From positions 1-48,968 of the forward strand of contig DCWN01000005.1 of NCBI GenBank assembly GCA_002328835.1: a stretch of DNA of 48,968 nucleotides, given 5' to 3'. Shown here in pieces: positions 33,684-43,697 of this stretch (position 1 is its first letter; the number at the start of each line of letters is the position of its first letter). The notes below the pieces were generated by a model. That model saw only the letters and a list, made by a program, of their open reading frames with translations, did no database searches and had not been told where the DNA came from. The position numbers and the translations under genes are program-made. This DNA is from Acidobacteria bacterium UBA2161. GTDB taxonomy: Bacteria; Acidobacteriota; Vicinamibacteria; Vicinamibacterales; UBA823.

Positions 33684-34670
33684 CTAGAACTCCACATCGC
33701 GGCCGAGGCCGAGGTCCCGCGCCCGCGTCACGGCGTGCTGGGCGGCGGCGAGGTCCTCGACCGCCAGCCCCAGGGACTTGAAGAGCGTGATCTCGTCCTC
33801 GCTGCGCCGTCCGGCCGCCTGACCGGTGAGCAACTCTCCCAGTTCCGCCAGGAGGTCGTCCGGGCCGACGAGTGCCTCGCGCGCGGCGGCGAGGTAGTCG
33901 CCTGACTCGTTGAGTGTCGACTCGCGACGGTCGACGTAGAGCGACGCGGCAGCCATCGTGGCGCCGTCGATCTCCACCGACGTGGGGATGCTCGACCCGA
34001 CGGCGTTGACATGGGTTCCGGGGGCGATCCAGTCGCGTGCCAGGACCGGCGTCTTCGAGGACGTTGCGGTGACGATCACGTCGGCGCCGCGAACGGCCGC
34101 CTCGGCGGTGGCGGCGGCTTCGATGTCCAGACTGTACCTTTCGCGCGACTCCGCCGCGAGGCGCGCCGCACCCTCTGGCCGCCGTGCGCAGATTCGGACG
34201 CGCTTGAACCGGCGGACCGCCAGCATCGCTTCGAGATGCGACCGGGCCTGCACGCCCGCGCCGAGAATGGCCAGCGTGTCGACCGGGTCACGTGCCAGCA
34301 GCCGCGTGGCCACCGCGGAGACCGCCGCCGTGCGGATCGCCGTGATCGCCGACGCGTTGACGAGCGCGGTCGGCCGGCCGGTCAGATCGTCGAAGAGCAG
34401 GACGCCCCCCTGGTGAGCGTCCAGCCCACGCGCGGGGTTGCTCGGTTCGACCACCACGGCCTTGAGCCCGTAGCCCGCGGCGTCGCCGGTGCGATGCGCC
34501 GGCATGAGGCCGAGCAGGCCGGAGGCCCGGGGTGGCCGCACGACGAAGCGCAGCGGGTTGTGGGACTCGCTACGGGCGAGCGCGGCGAGAGCATCCGCCA
34601 TGACCTCGATGCAGTCGGCCATCGGCAGCGCGCGCTCGACGTCGGCTTCGCTGAGGATCAAGAGCGACAT
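33684..34670 (-). CDS. Ornithine cyclodeaminase / mu-crystallin family enzyme
   Basis: A 328-residue NAD(P)-dependent enzyme. The N-terminal substrate domain contains GLKAVVVEPSNPARGLDAHQGGVLLFDDLTGRP, and the Rossmann domain shows ILGAGVQARSHLEAM and a later DVIVTATSSKTPVL. The family includes ornithine cyclodeaminase, alanine dehydrogenase and imine reductases; the reaction is not decidable here. I chose ATG 34670 because a TATAAT box ends 10 nt upstream; the in-frame ATG at 34682 overlaps that box and so would not be transcribed intact. The mRNA is nearly leaderless. Confidence 0.88.
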   Translation of the reverse strand: MSLLILSEADVERALPMADCIEVMADALAALARSESHNPLRFVVRPPRASGLLGLMPAHRTGDAAGYGLKAVVVEPSNPARGLDAHQGGVLLFDDLTGRPTALVNASAITAIRTAAVSAVATRLLARDPVDTLAILGAGVQARSHLEAMLAVRRFKRVRICARRPEGAARLAAESRERYSLDIEAAATAEAAVRGADVIVTATSSKTPVLARDWIAPGTHVNAVGSSIPTSVEIDGATMAAASLYVDRRESTLNESGDYLAAAREALVGPDDLLAELGELLTGQAAGRRSEDEITLFKSLGLAVEDLAAAQHAVTRARDLGLGRDVEF

Positions 34671-34680
34671 GCAAGCTCGC

Positions 34681-34686
34681 ATTATA
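34681..34686 (-). promoter_or_regulatory. Predicted -10 box of the cyclodeaminase-family gene
   Basis: Minus strand TATAAT, 10 nt before ATG 34670, implying a 5' leader of only a few nucleotides. It decides the start-codon choice for that gene. Confidence 0.5.
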
Positions 34687-34861
34687 GCGGTGGCGCCGGG
34701 TGGCCCGTGGTCATGTTATGCTCCGACCTCCAATTGAAAGGGCCGGTCCGGCCAGCAATCCGTGGTGAACAGGGCCGGGACGCATCGGCGGTCGAATGCA
34801 GCGGGGACTGTCGCCATGGGCTGCCGGCCTGTCGACCGCCGTGTGGAAAGGAGCGCGAGGG

Positions 34862-35422
34862 ATGACGAGACTGACCGTTGGCGGAGTGGTCGTCGCGGTC
34901 GTGGTGGGGCTGACGCCGACCGGTGCAGCCGCGCAGCCCGTGTCGGCCGAGCAGCAGATCGAGGAGGGCCTCAGTCCGTTGCCCGAGGCGATGCGCGATG
35001 ACGCGGCGGTCAAGGGGTACGACGCGTCGGGGGCGCTCGTGACACTGCGCGAGGGCGCGGGCCTCCTTACGTGTATTGCCGACGATCCGGCCGTACGCGC
35101 CTACACCGTGACCTGTTTTCATCGGGGTATGGAGGACTACATCACGCGCAGCCTCGAGTTGACGAAGGAAGGCGCCGACACGCCAGGGCGGTTGCAGACG
35201 CTGCAAGCCGAGATCGACTCCGGCGCGCTGATGCTCCCGGATCGGGGCGTGGTCTATCAGCGTTCCGGATTGGACGTCGACATCAATGATGCAGCGATGC
35301 TCATCTTTCTCCCGAGCGCGACCGCCGACGCCACCGGGCTGACCGCGTTGCCGAGCCCGCAGCATCCGTGGCTGCGTGAGCCGGGGACGGGCCAGGCCCA
35401 CGTGTCGATTTCGATGCGTTAG
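34862..35422 (+). CDS. Exported protein of unknown function
   Basis: A 186-residue protein with a Sec signal (residues 1-25, VGGVVVAVVVGLTPTGAAAQ). The mature region contains AVKGYDASGALVTLREG, two Cys that could pair (LLTCIADD and VTCFHRG), and a helical ESL-like segment. I do not recognise the family. AAGGAG lies about 10 nt before the ATG, which supports this start over an upstream in-frame ATG. The next gene converges 9 bp later. Confidence 0.75.
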   Translation: MTRLTVGGVVVAVVVGLTPTGAAAQPVSAEQQIEEGLSPLPEAMRDDAAVKGYDASGALVTLREGAGLLTCIADDPAVRAYTVTCFHRGMEDYITRSLELTKEGADTPGRLQTLQAEIDSGALMLPDRGVVYQRSGLDVDINDAAMLIFLPSATADATGLTALPSPQHPWLREPGTGQAHVSISMR

Positions 35423-35431
35423 CGGTGGCGG

Positions 35432-36688
35432 CTACGGCAGCGCCGTTCGGATCGCGTCGAGGCTGACGCCGAGCACGCTCCGGGCGATCGCATCGAGATC
35501 AGCCTCGGCGCCCTCGAAGTGATAGGTCGTGTGCGTGTGGGTGAGGGCCTCGTTGGGGCTGAGGGCCGCGGCGGGTGACGAGGTTTCCAGTTCGTAGAAC
35601 GGGCCGAGCGGCGCGGCCCCCGGTGCTGGTGGCCCGTCGTTGTAGCTGTTGACGACGTCGCCGGCGTAGGGCTCGTCCTGCAGTTCCCACATCGAGTTCA
35701 CGTACTGCGTGGCGTTCTCGGGCCGGTCGTACGTGACGAGCGTGAGCAGCTGCCGGGCCGCGTCGTAGCTACCCAGTACCGGTTCGGCACGGCCGAGGCC
35801 GAGGCCGATCTTGCTTCGATAGGTCCCGTCGGCGCGGAAGAACAGGCGGCCGTCGGCGATCGCCAGACGGTCGTCCGGCACCTTGCCGAAGTAGGCGTCG
35901 TTGACGATCGGTCCGAGTTCGTCCTCCGGACCCGGGCGGAACGGAATCACGACGACCGACTCGGCCGAGTGCTTGAACATCCCCAGAATCCAGATTGACA
36001 GCAGCCCCGAGTCGGCGGTCCAGGCCTCGGCGCCCACGTTGGTGATCGTGTTGACCGACTGGTAGGCGACGCGCTGCACCGCGGCCGGAACGGCCGCCTC
36101 GAGACCTGCGGTGTCGATCAAGCGGACGGTGCGATCGACGCGCACGTCGAACTCGGTGCCCGAGTAGTTCGTCAGCGCCGCGCTGTGGGTCAGCGTGACC
36201 TGCGAGGCGTCCTGCTCGCGAATCTCGTAGGGCTCGCTGTCGAGAGCGGCCGGCGTCTGCCAGTGGTCCAGATCGAAGGGGTCTCCGCCCGCGAAGAAAA
36301 TCGAGAACTGCCCGCCTTCGGGGCCGAGCCAGAATCGGTCTTCGCCGCCGATGGCGTTGATGTGTGGCTGCAACTCGCCAGACGCGATGAGCGCCTCGTT
36401 GATCCAGCCGTAGCCGATCCCGCGGGCCCCGTCCGCCGCGCTCGTCATCACGCGGCCCTGCCAGCGCGGGGCCACGGCGACGCGCGGGCCGCCGTCGACG
36501 TCGCCCAGGACGACCAGGTCCATGTGACGCTCGAGGAACGCGACGTCGTCCTGGAACGACGCGACCGGCGCGACCGCCGAGGCGGAGTCGTCCTGTGTGG
36601 GCGGTGGGTCGGGCATCGGTCGGCAGGTGGCGGCGGTCAGCAGGGAACCGGCCATCAGAACGGTCGGAGCCAGTCGGATCTCGAACAT
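35432..36688 (-). CDS. Exported DUF6786-like protein
   Basis: A 418-residue protein with an N-terminal signal (LMAGSLLTAATC; Cys close to a lipobox but with Thr at -1, so lipidation is uncertain). The body is beta-rich, and several stretches (EDRFWLGPEGGQFSIFF, YVNSMWELQDEPYAGDVVNSYNDG, PFYELETSSPAAALSP, THTHTTYHFEG) recall the family I know as DUF6786, which may share the aldose-epimerase-like fold. The assignment is from memory. The paired His in THTHTTYH and the Glu in YELETS look like an active-site cluster. Substrate unknown. Confidence 0.7.
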   Translation of the reverse strand: MFEIRLAPTVLMAGSLLTAATCRPMPDPPPTQDDSASAVAPVASFQDDVAFLERHMDLVVLGDVDGGPRVAVAPRWQGRVMTSAADGARGIGYGWINEALIASGELQPHINAIGGEDRFWLGPEGGQFSIFFAGGDPFDLDHWQTPAALDSEPYEIREQDASQVTLTHSAALTNYSGTEFDVRVDRTVRLIDTAGLEAAVPAAVQRVAYQSVNTITNVGAEAWTADSGLLSIWILGMFKHSAESVVVIPFRPGPEDELGPIVNDAYFGKVPDDRLAIADGRLFFRADGTYRSKIGLGLGRAEPVLGSYDAARQLLTLVTYDRPENATQYVNSMWELQDEPYAGDVVNSYNDGPPAPGAAPLGPFYELETSSPAAALSPNEALTHTHTTYHFEGAEADLDAIARSVLGVSLDAIRTALP

Positions 36689-36714
36689 CGAATCGGCCTC
36701 CCCCGGCGCGCCGC

Positions 36715-37230
36715 CTACCAGTGAATCGTCTGGCTCAGCTCCACGCGCTTGCCGTCGTCGTGGGCGCTCACGTTGGTGCCCTCCAGCAACTCACCGCGCG
36801 CGCCGAACTGCCGGACGATTGGACTCGGTTGCGTCCGGTCGCTGTTGATGAAACGCATCTGAAAGGAGACCCAGACCTCAATCGCGCCGGGTTCGAACGA
36901 CGAGAGGTCGACCTCGGCCTCGAATCGACCGTCCGACACGGTCGTCACGCCCTCGAGGAACAACATGTCGCGCGGGGTCTCCGGGTCGTACGCCAGATGT
37001 TCGTGCCGCAGCTCGTACGCCAGGAGGGCGCCGTCGGCCAGGTCGGTCGTGCCGGAGATGTTCACGCGCGCGCCCTCGCGCTCCACGTCCATGGTGAGCT
37101 GCACCGTGGGCGGCGGCGTCGCGCAGCTCACGGCCAGGAGCGGCGCCACGATGACGGAACGCGCCCGGGCGCGGTGCGCCGTCACCGGTCGCGTTCCGCC
37201 GGGCCGCGGCGAATCACCGGAGGATGGCAT
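36715..37230 (-). CDS. Putative lipoprotein of unknown function
   Basis: A protein of 156-171 residues, depending on start. A hydrophobic stretch SVIVAPLLAVSC ends in a good lipobox (LAVSC). Starting at GTG 37185 puts the Cys at about residue 21, typical for lipoproteins. Starting at ATG 37230, which has GGAGG 11 nt upstream and overlaps the previous gene by 17 bp, would give an unusually long n-region. The mature part is beta-rich with an Ig-like look (VEREGARVNISGTTDLADGALLAYEL). It lies between the DUF6786-like gene and the giant NHL gene, all on the minus strand. Confidence 0.65.
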   Translation of the reverse strand: MPSSGDSPRPGGTRPVTAHRARARSVIVAPLLAVSCATPPPTVQLTMDVEREGARVNISGTTDLADGALLAYELRHEHLAYDPETPRDMLFLEGVTTVSDGRFEAEVDLSSFEPGAIEVWVSFQMRFINSDRTQPSPIVRQFGARGELLEGTNVSAHDDGKRVELSQTIHW

Positions 37231-40200
37231 CGAGCGCAGCGCCTCCGGCGTCTCGGAACCTGAACGTCGCGCGCCCGGCGTCACCCCGATTCAGGAGGAA
37301 CAGCTGGGTCGCCTGCTCGGGGCCGTCGGCGTAGGCGGGGAAGACCACGGAGTCGACCGGCTGGCCTTCGGAGGAGCGCGTCATCGACGGCACCGTCGCC
37401 GTAATCGCTTCCTGCCGCACGTTGACCGTCTCCTGTTCCGCGGTCATCGCGATCGGAATGTCGCTGGCGACCCGGATGCTTCCACGGAACTTGCCGCGAT
37501 CGGTCAGGTCGACGTGCGACAGCTCGACCTGGCGTCCACCGGGCAGGATCTGGTACGAGCGGTCCAGCAGACGGCCGTCCTCGTCGTAGACCAGGAGGCG
37601 CACGTCCGCGGTGCCGTCGGTGGCGTTCGTGAGCGTCAGCCGGAAGCTGGTCCGCCCATGGCGCACCACGCTCGGATAGGTGTCGACGGGGAACCAGGCG
37701 TCCGGCGTGCTGCCGCCGACCGACGTGCGCTCGGAGATCACCGTCGCGCCCGTCGAGCTCGAGACGATCGCCGCCGCGAGCGGGTGGCCGGAGAACGCCT
37801 CGACCATCGCGAAGCCCCGTTCGACGGCCGGGCTGGATCCGTCCGCGCTCCAGACCGCCGTGCCATGCGCCGGAACGTCGAGCGGCACCTCGCTCGCGCC
37901 GGCGATCGTCACCGGCTCGCCGCTGAAGGCGAAGAAGGTCAAGCGGCCAGTCAGCGCGTCGTCACTCGGATTCACCACGACGAACTCGGTCGACGTCCCG
38001 CCGCCGATCTCGTAGCGCGGCAGGGCGACGGTGCCGCCACCACCCACTCCGGGGCCGTAGGCGACCGGAGCGCCAGTCACGATTTCCTCTCCGCGATCGT
38101 TGGTCGTGATCCGGGTGGCGACGACGGCCAGCGGTCGTTCGGCCTGGACACCAACCGAGCCCGGTCCGGCCGCCTGGACGTCGTCGAGACGCCAGACCGC
38201 GCTGCCGTTGCCGGCGATCCGGCGCTCGGCCGGGGCACCGACGACGTCGCCCGCCGCGTCTCGAAACGCAAGCGAGACCGTCACAGCCTGGTCATTCGGA
38301 TTCGACACGCTCAGCACCGTGGTCCGGCCGGCCCGGCCGTCGGTGAAGACCGTCGCCTGTGCCGCCAGCGGAGGCGCGCCCAGGCCGGTCTCGCTGATGA
38401 GCACGCGACTCTCGCGCTGCGACAGCTCGTCGAACACCGTCGTCATGCGCGTCAGCATCGCGGCGCCGCCGCCGAGGGCGCTCGGGCCCGTGGCAACCGC
38501 CCAGCCGCGCTGGGTGGCTACCTCCGTGTCGGCGCTGCTGGACTGGTAGCGCTGGACCGCCAGCGCCGGCAGGTCGACTTCGTAGCTCGAGCGCGCCAGG
38601 TCGTGAATCATGATGTTCGACGCGAATCCCTGCGAGACATAGAGCCGCTGGTGGTCGCTGTCGAACGTGAGACCCCGCGGATCCCAGATCTCGTTCGCGC
38701 GCACCGGGCCGAGCTGCCGTGTGGCGAAGTCGGGTTGTCCGATGACATGCTCGGCCTCGGGTCCGTTGTCGAGCCTGGCCGGGTGGGCGTCGAATACCAG
38801 GATGCGGTCGCTGCCGTGATCCGAGACCAGCAATCGATCGTTCAGGTAGTCGTAGGCGAGTCCGTCCGGGCCGTCGATGGCGCTCCGCGATCGACGGGCC
38901 TCGAACGTGTCGAAGTCGGGCTGACCGATCACGACCGTGGGGGTGGCGCCGTTGACCAGACGATCCGGCAGGGCGTCGAACACCAGCACCCGGTTGTTGT
39001 TGCCGTCGGCGACGAAGAGCCGGTGCTGCTCGGACTCGTAGAACAGCGCGGCCGGCTGGTACAGCCCGGTCGGCGTCGAATTGCGTCCGCTCGTTGTGAA
39101 GTCGGGCTGCCCGAGCACGATCGACGCGGCCATGCCACTGCGCAGCCGGTCGGGCGCCACATCGAAGCCGAGCACCCGGTGGTTGCCGCCATCCGAGACG
39201 AACAGGCGATCGTGCACCGGGTCGTAGGCCAGGCCGGTCCCGCGCGGGCGAGACGGCGTGATGCCGGTGCCGACGCGCGTGTCGAGGTTGATGCCGGTCC
39301 GGGTCGTGGCCGGTGTGATGCTCGTGAAGTCGGCCTGGCCGATGACGGCGATGGCTTCGGGACCGTTGCGCAGCCGAGCCGGATCGGCGTCGAAGACGAG
39401 GATCCGATTCCCCCAGCCATCACTGACGAAGACGCGCTTGTGGCGTGCGTCGTAGGTGACCGCCAGCGGGATCTTGATGGTCGTCGGGCCGATCGGATAC
39501 AGCTCTCCGGAGTAGAGGTCGGGCTGGCCGAGCACGAAGTGCGCGTCGCGATCCTTCACGCGATTCTGGCGGTCGAGCTGCCAGACGAGCACACGATTGT
39601 TGTACTGGTCGATGGCGAAGAGGCGATGGTCGATCGGGTCGAGCACGACATCGCGCGGATAGATGTTCTTCGGGGTCGCGCGGTCGTTGGCCGACCGGCG
39701 CTCGAAGTCCGAGCGCCCCTGGTCGTCGAGGTGGCCGATCACCTCGACCGCCGGCATGCCGGTACGCAGCCGTTCCGGCGAGATGTCCCAGATGATGCCC
39801 CGGTTGCCACCCGGATAGCCCTCGGTGGCCACGAGGAGTTGTCGCTCGGAGTCGATCGACGCCGATCCGAGCCGAGGCCAGACCGACTGTTCCCGCGAGA
39901 CGATCGGATCGTAGGCGCCGAAGCCGGGCTTGCCGAGGACTGCTAGTGGTTCAGCGGCGCGGAGCGAGGCATCGGCGCTGACGTCGTAGACCGTGATGCG
40001 CATATGTTCGATGCGCGAGACCTGCTCCGCGATGAACAGACGCGCGGTCCGGTCGTCGTAGGCCAGGCCGCCGGTGGCGAACCCTCGCAGGTCGGTACGC
40101 GGCGCGGCCGTCTCGAAGTCGGGCTGGCCCATGACGTCGTCGGCGATCGCGAACGTCTCGAGTCGCTGCGGCGCCACGTCGAAGACCAGGACGCGATTGT

Positions 40201-41047
40201 TGCCGCTGTCCGAGACGAAGAGACGCTGTCCGGTGGCGTCGTACGCGAGCGAGCCTGGACGGCTCATCCGGCGCGCGCTCAGGCCGGGTTCGCGCGCGGT
40301 GAAGCTCTCCTGCCCCAGCACGATCGCGGCGTCCATTCCGGTGGCGATCCGATCGGGCGCGATATCGAAGACCAGAATCCGGTTGTTCGAGCCGTCGCCG
40401 ACGAACAGCCGCTGGTTGGTCTCGTCGACCGCCAGGCCGAGGCGGCGCCCTGTGTGGTTGGCGGCGAGCCCGCTCGTCTTCGTGTTGGCGTCGGGCTGAC
40501 CGAGAACGAAGAGCACGTCCGCACCCGTCGCGATCCGATCCGGATGGATGTCGAAGACCATGATCTGGCTGCCGCCGCCGGGCAGGCTCTGCCCGGTCGT
40601 GTTGTCCACCAGAAACAGCCGCTGGTTCGTGTGCTCGATGGCGAGCGTTCCCGGGAACTCAGTCTGACTCTCGCTCCAGGCGCCGGCGTGCGAGCGGCGG
40701 GCGTGCGAGCTCGGTTTGCCGAGCGTGTACGTGGCCGTGGGCTGTGCCAGGGTGCCGTCGTCGTTCAGGTCGAAGACTTCGACACGGCCATTGCCGTTAC
40801 CGGCGACGAACAACCGACCATGGACGCGCTCCAGCGCCCCCTGGGGCGGTCACCAAATGCTGTGGCCGGCGGGGCCACCGTTGGTCACGCCGCCGACGAA
40901 GGTCGGGTTGCCCCAGATGTCTTCTTGACCGAGTTGGTCGGTCGCCGGCTGACCGTTGCGCTGCGCGGCAGCGACGGTCGGGAGCGCCAGCACGAGCGCC
41001 GACGCGAGGGCCAGGTGGCCGATACCGGGAACGTAGGATCGAGTCAT
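37214..41047 (-). CDS. Very large secreted NHL/beta-propeller repeat protein, interrupted by in-frame TGA at 40850-40852
   Basis: If read through, this is a 1277-residue protein. Residues 1-29 are a signal peptide (LALASALVLALPTVAAAQ) behind a strong ribosome binding site (AGGAGGT) and a TATAAT box. Codon 66 is TGA. The frame then runs open for about 1,200 codons with some ten NHL-type repeats (RLFVxDxxNNRVLVFD, VLGQPDF) and C-terminal beta-sandwich domains. The first repeat spans the TGA (GQEDIWGNPTF...SIW then PPQGAL...RLFVAGNGNGRV), so the two parts belonged to one gene. No internal start after the TGA supplies a signal peptide. Explanations: nonsense mutation, sequencing error or recoding. 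Confidence 0.72.
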
Positions 41048-41100
41048 CGCGACCTCCTCGAGTGCACGTGATCCGATGTTCGATAGCCGGAAACCGGTGG

Positions 41101-41106
41101 ATTATA
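41101..41106 (-). promoter_or_regulatory. Predicted -10 box of the NHL-repeat gene
   Basis: Minus strand TATAAT, 54 nt before the ATG at 41047. With AGGAGGT 5 nt before that ATG it fixes the true 5' end of the gene. Confidence 0.5.
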
Positions 41107-41183
41107 CAGCAGCGGCGGTGGCCGCGATACCATGACGCCGGAGGTCCCTGGCGACGCTGGGGGCGGCTGGCCCCGTGCCATCG

Positions 41184-41567
41184 ATGGAAACTCGACCGTA
41201 TTTCATTGCCGGCGATCTCTCGTGCAGCCTGCTCGTGGGCGGCGTCACGGCGGTCGCCGCCATCGCGACCGTCAGCCAGGCGTGGCCGATGCCGGCGGCG
41301 ATGCTGGTCGGCATGCTCCTCGGCATGGCGGTCGCGGCTGTGGGTATCCTCGCCTTCGGACGGTGCTTCGGCATGATCGAGCTGCAGATGCCGGCGATGC
41401 TCACCGGCATGCTGTCGGGGATGATCGTGTCGATGATCGTGACGCGGAGTCCCATGGCGTCGAGCACGGGCGCCGCCATCGGCGGCGCGCTCGGCCTGGC
41501 CACCTTCGCGGCGGTCTGGATCGCCGATGTGTGGCTGCGCGCCAAGGGAGAGCGATGGACGCCCTGA
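41184..41567 (+). CDS. Small Met-rich membrane protein
   Basis: A 127-residue protein with about four transmembrane helices (LLVGGVTAVAAIATV, MLVGMLLGMAVAAVGILAF, MLTGMLSGMIVSMIV, AIGGALGLATFAAVWIADVW). Methionines are unusually dense (MPAAMLVGMLLGM, MIELQMPAMLTGMLSGM) and could bind copper or simply pack helices. The start may be ATG 41184 or a GTG three codons upstream. The 3' end overlaps the methyltransferase start by 13 bp, so the two are translationally coupled. Function unknown. Confidence 0.75.
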   Translation: METRPYFIAGDLSCSLLVGGVTAVAAIATVSQAWPMPAAMLVGMLLGMAVAAVGILAFGRCFGMIELQMPAMLTGMLSGMIVSMIVTRSPMASSTGAAIGGALGLATFAAVWIADVWLRAKGERWTP

Positions 41568-42163
41568 CGCGGAGGAAGTGGGACCGCGCCGCCGGCGCAT
41601 TCGACTTCATCAACGGCCTCGGCGCCGAACGCCGGTGGGAGCCGGTGAAGCGCGAGTTCTTCAGCACCATGCACGGCAGGGTGCTGTTCGTCGCGGTCGG
41701 CACCGGGCTCGACATCAGATACTTTCCGCCCGCGGTGCAGATCGACGGCATCGACATCAGCGACAAGATGCTCGAGCGGGCGCGCCCGCGCGCTGAGGCC
41801 TACGCGGGTCCGATGACGCTCCGGCACCTCGACGTGCACGACCTGGATTATCCCGCCGGCACGTTCGACCAGGTGTTCACGTCGTGCACGTTCTGTTCGG
41901 TACCCGATCCGGTGCGCGCGCTCGAAGCCGTGCGCCGGGTCCTGAAACCGGCGGGTGAGCTGCGCATGTTCGAGCACACCGGCAGCCGGTACTTCCCGTT
42001 CAACGCGTTGCTGAACCTCATGAATCCGATCGCGCGGCTGACCGGTCCGGAGATCAATCGCGACACGGTGGGCAACGTGCGGCGCGCCGGTTTTCGGCTG
42101 GTCGAAGTGCGGCACGCCTACCTCGACGTGGTCAAGACGATTCACGCCGTCGCGCCGGCGTAG
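41555..42163 (+). CDS. Class I SAM-dependent methyltransferase (UbiE-like)
   Basis: A 202-residue Rossmann methyltransferase. Motif I is LFVAVGTGLDIRYFP, the acidic SAM-ribose ligand is in IDGIDISDKML, and DLDYPAGTFDQVFTS and LRMFEHTGSRYF complete the fold. Substrate unknown. ATG 41555 has AAGGGAG 5 nt upstream and lies inside the 3' end of the membrane protein gene, which suggests one two-gene operon. Confidence 0.88.
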   Translation: MDALTRRKWDRAAGAFDFINGLGAERRWEPVKREFFSTMHGRVLFVAVGTGLDIRYFPPAVQIDGIDISDKMLERARPRAEAYAGPMTLRHLDVHDLDYPAGTFDQVFTSCTFCSVPDPVRALEAVRRVLKPAGELRMFEHTGSRYFPFNALLNLMNPIARLTGPEINRDTVGNVRRAGFRLVEVRHAYLDVVKTIHAVAPA

Positions 42164-42190
42164 CGGGCCGCGGAGTCCCTAGAGCCGGTT

Positions 42191-43048
42191 CTACATCCCG
42201 AACAGATTCCGCTGCAGCTTGACGAGCCCCTGCTCGTCACACCAGAGGTCCAGTTCGACCGACGCGATCTCGTCGACCAGCGGAGCTGGGCTGCCCTCGG
42301 CGCGGAGATCGACGACCTTGAGATAGGTGCGGCACGACGCGCAGGCCTCGATCCGGACGTGGGGTAGGCTGTCGGCCACGTGATAGTCGAGTCGCTCCGC
42401 GTCGCGCTCCCCGCAGTTGACGCAGACCGTGCGCGCGAACGCCCATTCGCTCGCGCACAGGGAGCAGACGAGCGACCGAGCGCCCTGGGCGTCCGGCTCG
42501 TCGCGGAGCAGGGCCAGCTGCGGGGGCCAGCCGCAGGTCGGACACGGGGCGCCGGCGTCGGGCGACTGGGATGGCGCGTGCCGGTGGGCCAGTGCTTCGG
42601 CCACCGGCTGGAGAAACGCCCGGCAGAAGAACTCCTGCGGGGCGGTCTCCGGTCGCGTCCGGTCTCCGCCGAGTTCCCGCGGGCGCCGGCCGGCGGCCGC
42701 GCGCAGTAATTCGGCACGCAGACCCACGTCGGCCGTTGCCACGGCCGCACTCTCCGCCTTCAGGGTGTCCGGCATGACGGCACCGAGCTCGGCGATGAAC
42801 TCGCCGAAGGGGCGCGCCAGCGATTCGAAAGGCAGCCGCTCGAGTGCTAGGCGGGGCGTGGCGTCCGGGTTCCGTAGATCGGGCCAGCGCCCGTCGCGCG
42901 AACTGGCGTACAGCGGTTCCTGAAGGTCGAGCACTCCAAGATAGCTGGCCAGCACCGCCGCGACGTGCGGGCACTCGTCCTTGAGGCGCGTGGCGCGCCG
43001 GCGGCGAGCCGCCCAGGCCGGCCGTGGCCGTTCACCGGCGCTCGGCAT
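42191..43048 (-). CDS. fdhE: Formate dehydrogenase accessory protein FdhE
   Basis: A 285-residue protein with four C-x-x-C motifs (CPTC, CSLC, CVNC, CASC) in a rubredoxin-like arrangement. FdhE proteins bind iron through such cysteines and are needed for assembly of active respiratory formate dehydrogenase. It is the last gene of the operon and its start overlaps the end of fdnI by 17 bp. The N-terminus is Arg-rich. Confidence 0.93.
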   Translation of the reverse strand: MPSAGERPRPAWAARRRRATRLKDECPHVAAVLASYLGVLDLQEPLYASSRDGRWPDLRNPDATPRLALERLPFESLARPFGEFIAELGAVMPDTLKAESAAVATADVGLRAELLRAAAGRRPRELGGDRTRPETAPQEFFCRAFLQPVAEALAHRHAPSQSPDAGAPCPTCGWPPQLALLRDEPDAQGARSLVCSLCASEWAFARTVCVNCGERDAERLDYHVADSLPHVRIEACASCRTYLKVVDLRAEGSPAPLVDEIASVELDLWCDEQGLVKLQRNLFGM

Positions 43049-43697
43049 CTCTGGTCGTCGTCACCGGATCGGTGTCGGGCCGCCAGGCCGGATGGTGCAG
43101 TGCCGCCCAGGCCCTCGACACCTTCCCGTCGACCATGCCCCGTGCCGTGCCGGGAAAGGCGAACAGCCCGAGATAGACGTGCAGGGTGAGCAGCAGGCCA
43201 CCGGCGAGCGTCGCCAGGTAGTGCAGGAGACGCATCGACGCGAGCAGCGTCGACGCCGCGGGGACGACGGCCGCGATCGCGCCCGGGAACCAGAGCGCCA
43301 GGCCGCTGACGAGGAACACGAGAGCCAGCAGCGTCTGGGCCCAGAAGAAGAGCTTCTGTCCGCCGTTGTACTTGCCGGCCGGCGGCACGTGCCCGGTGTC
43401 GTGCCGGGCGTAGGCCTGGATCGCGCGCAGCCAGCGCCGGTCGGCCGCACCGAGGCGCATGTCGCGGACCCACATCACGAAGGTCGCGCCCATCGCGGCG
43501 CTGAAGACGACGCCGACCCAGGGGTGCAGCACCATCGCCGAGGTTCCGCCGCCCAGCAGGTGCGTCAACCAGAAGAGCGCGGGGTACGAGAAGGCCAATC
43601 CGGTCAGCAGCAACAGCGTGAAGCTCAGCCCCACGGCCCAGTGCACCAGCCGCTGCGCGCTGCTGAACCGAGGGACCAGTTCGGACCTAGTGCTCAT
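43032..43697 (-). CDS. fdnI: Formate dehydrogenase cytochrome b556 subunit
   Basis: A 221-residue membrane protein with four to five helices. Histidines for two b haems are visible in QRLVHW, LHPWVG, LLHYLA and LLTLHVY. It passes electrons from the iron-sulfur subunit to quinone. The start overlaps the end of fdnH by 11 bp. Confidence 0.93.
   Translation of the reverse strand: MSTRSELVPRFSSAQRLVHWAVGLSFTLLLLTGLAFSYPALFWLTHLLGGGTSAMVLHPWVGVVFSAAMGATFVMWVRDMRLGAADRRWLRAIQAYARHDTGHVPPAGKYNGGQKLFFWAQTLLALVFLVSGLALWFPGAIAAVVPAASTLLASMRLLHYLATLAGGLLLTLHVYLGLFAFPGTARGMVDGKVSRAWAALHHPAWRPDTDPVTTTRDAERR

Noticed and set aside
36965..39946. 993-codon plus-strand frame
   Set aside because: It is antisense to the NHL-repeat gene, shows a repeating low-quality pattern (GRRRVRAEHPVVA-like) that mirrors the propeller repeats, and has no start signals.
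40816..40849. Possible SECIS after the TGA of the NHL gene
   Set aside because: A GCGC-TGGA-GCGC hairpin exists at a suitable distance, but the stem is only 4 bp in GC-rich sequence, and there is no conserved catalytic Cys in such repeats to be replaced by Sec.
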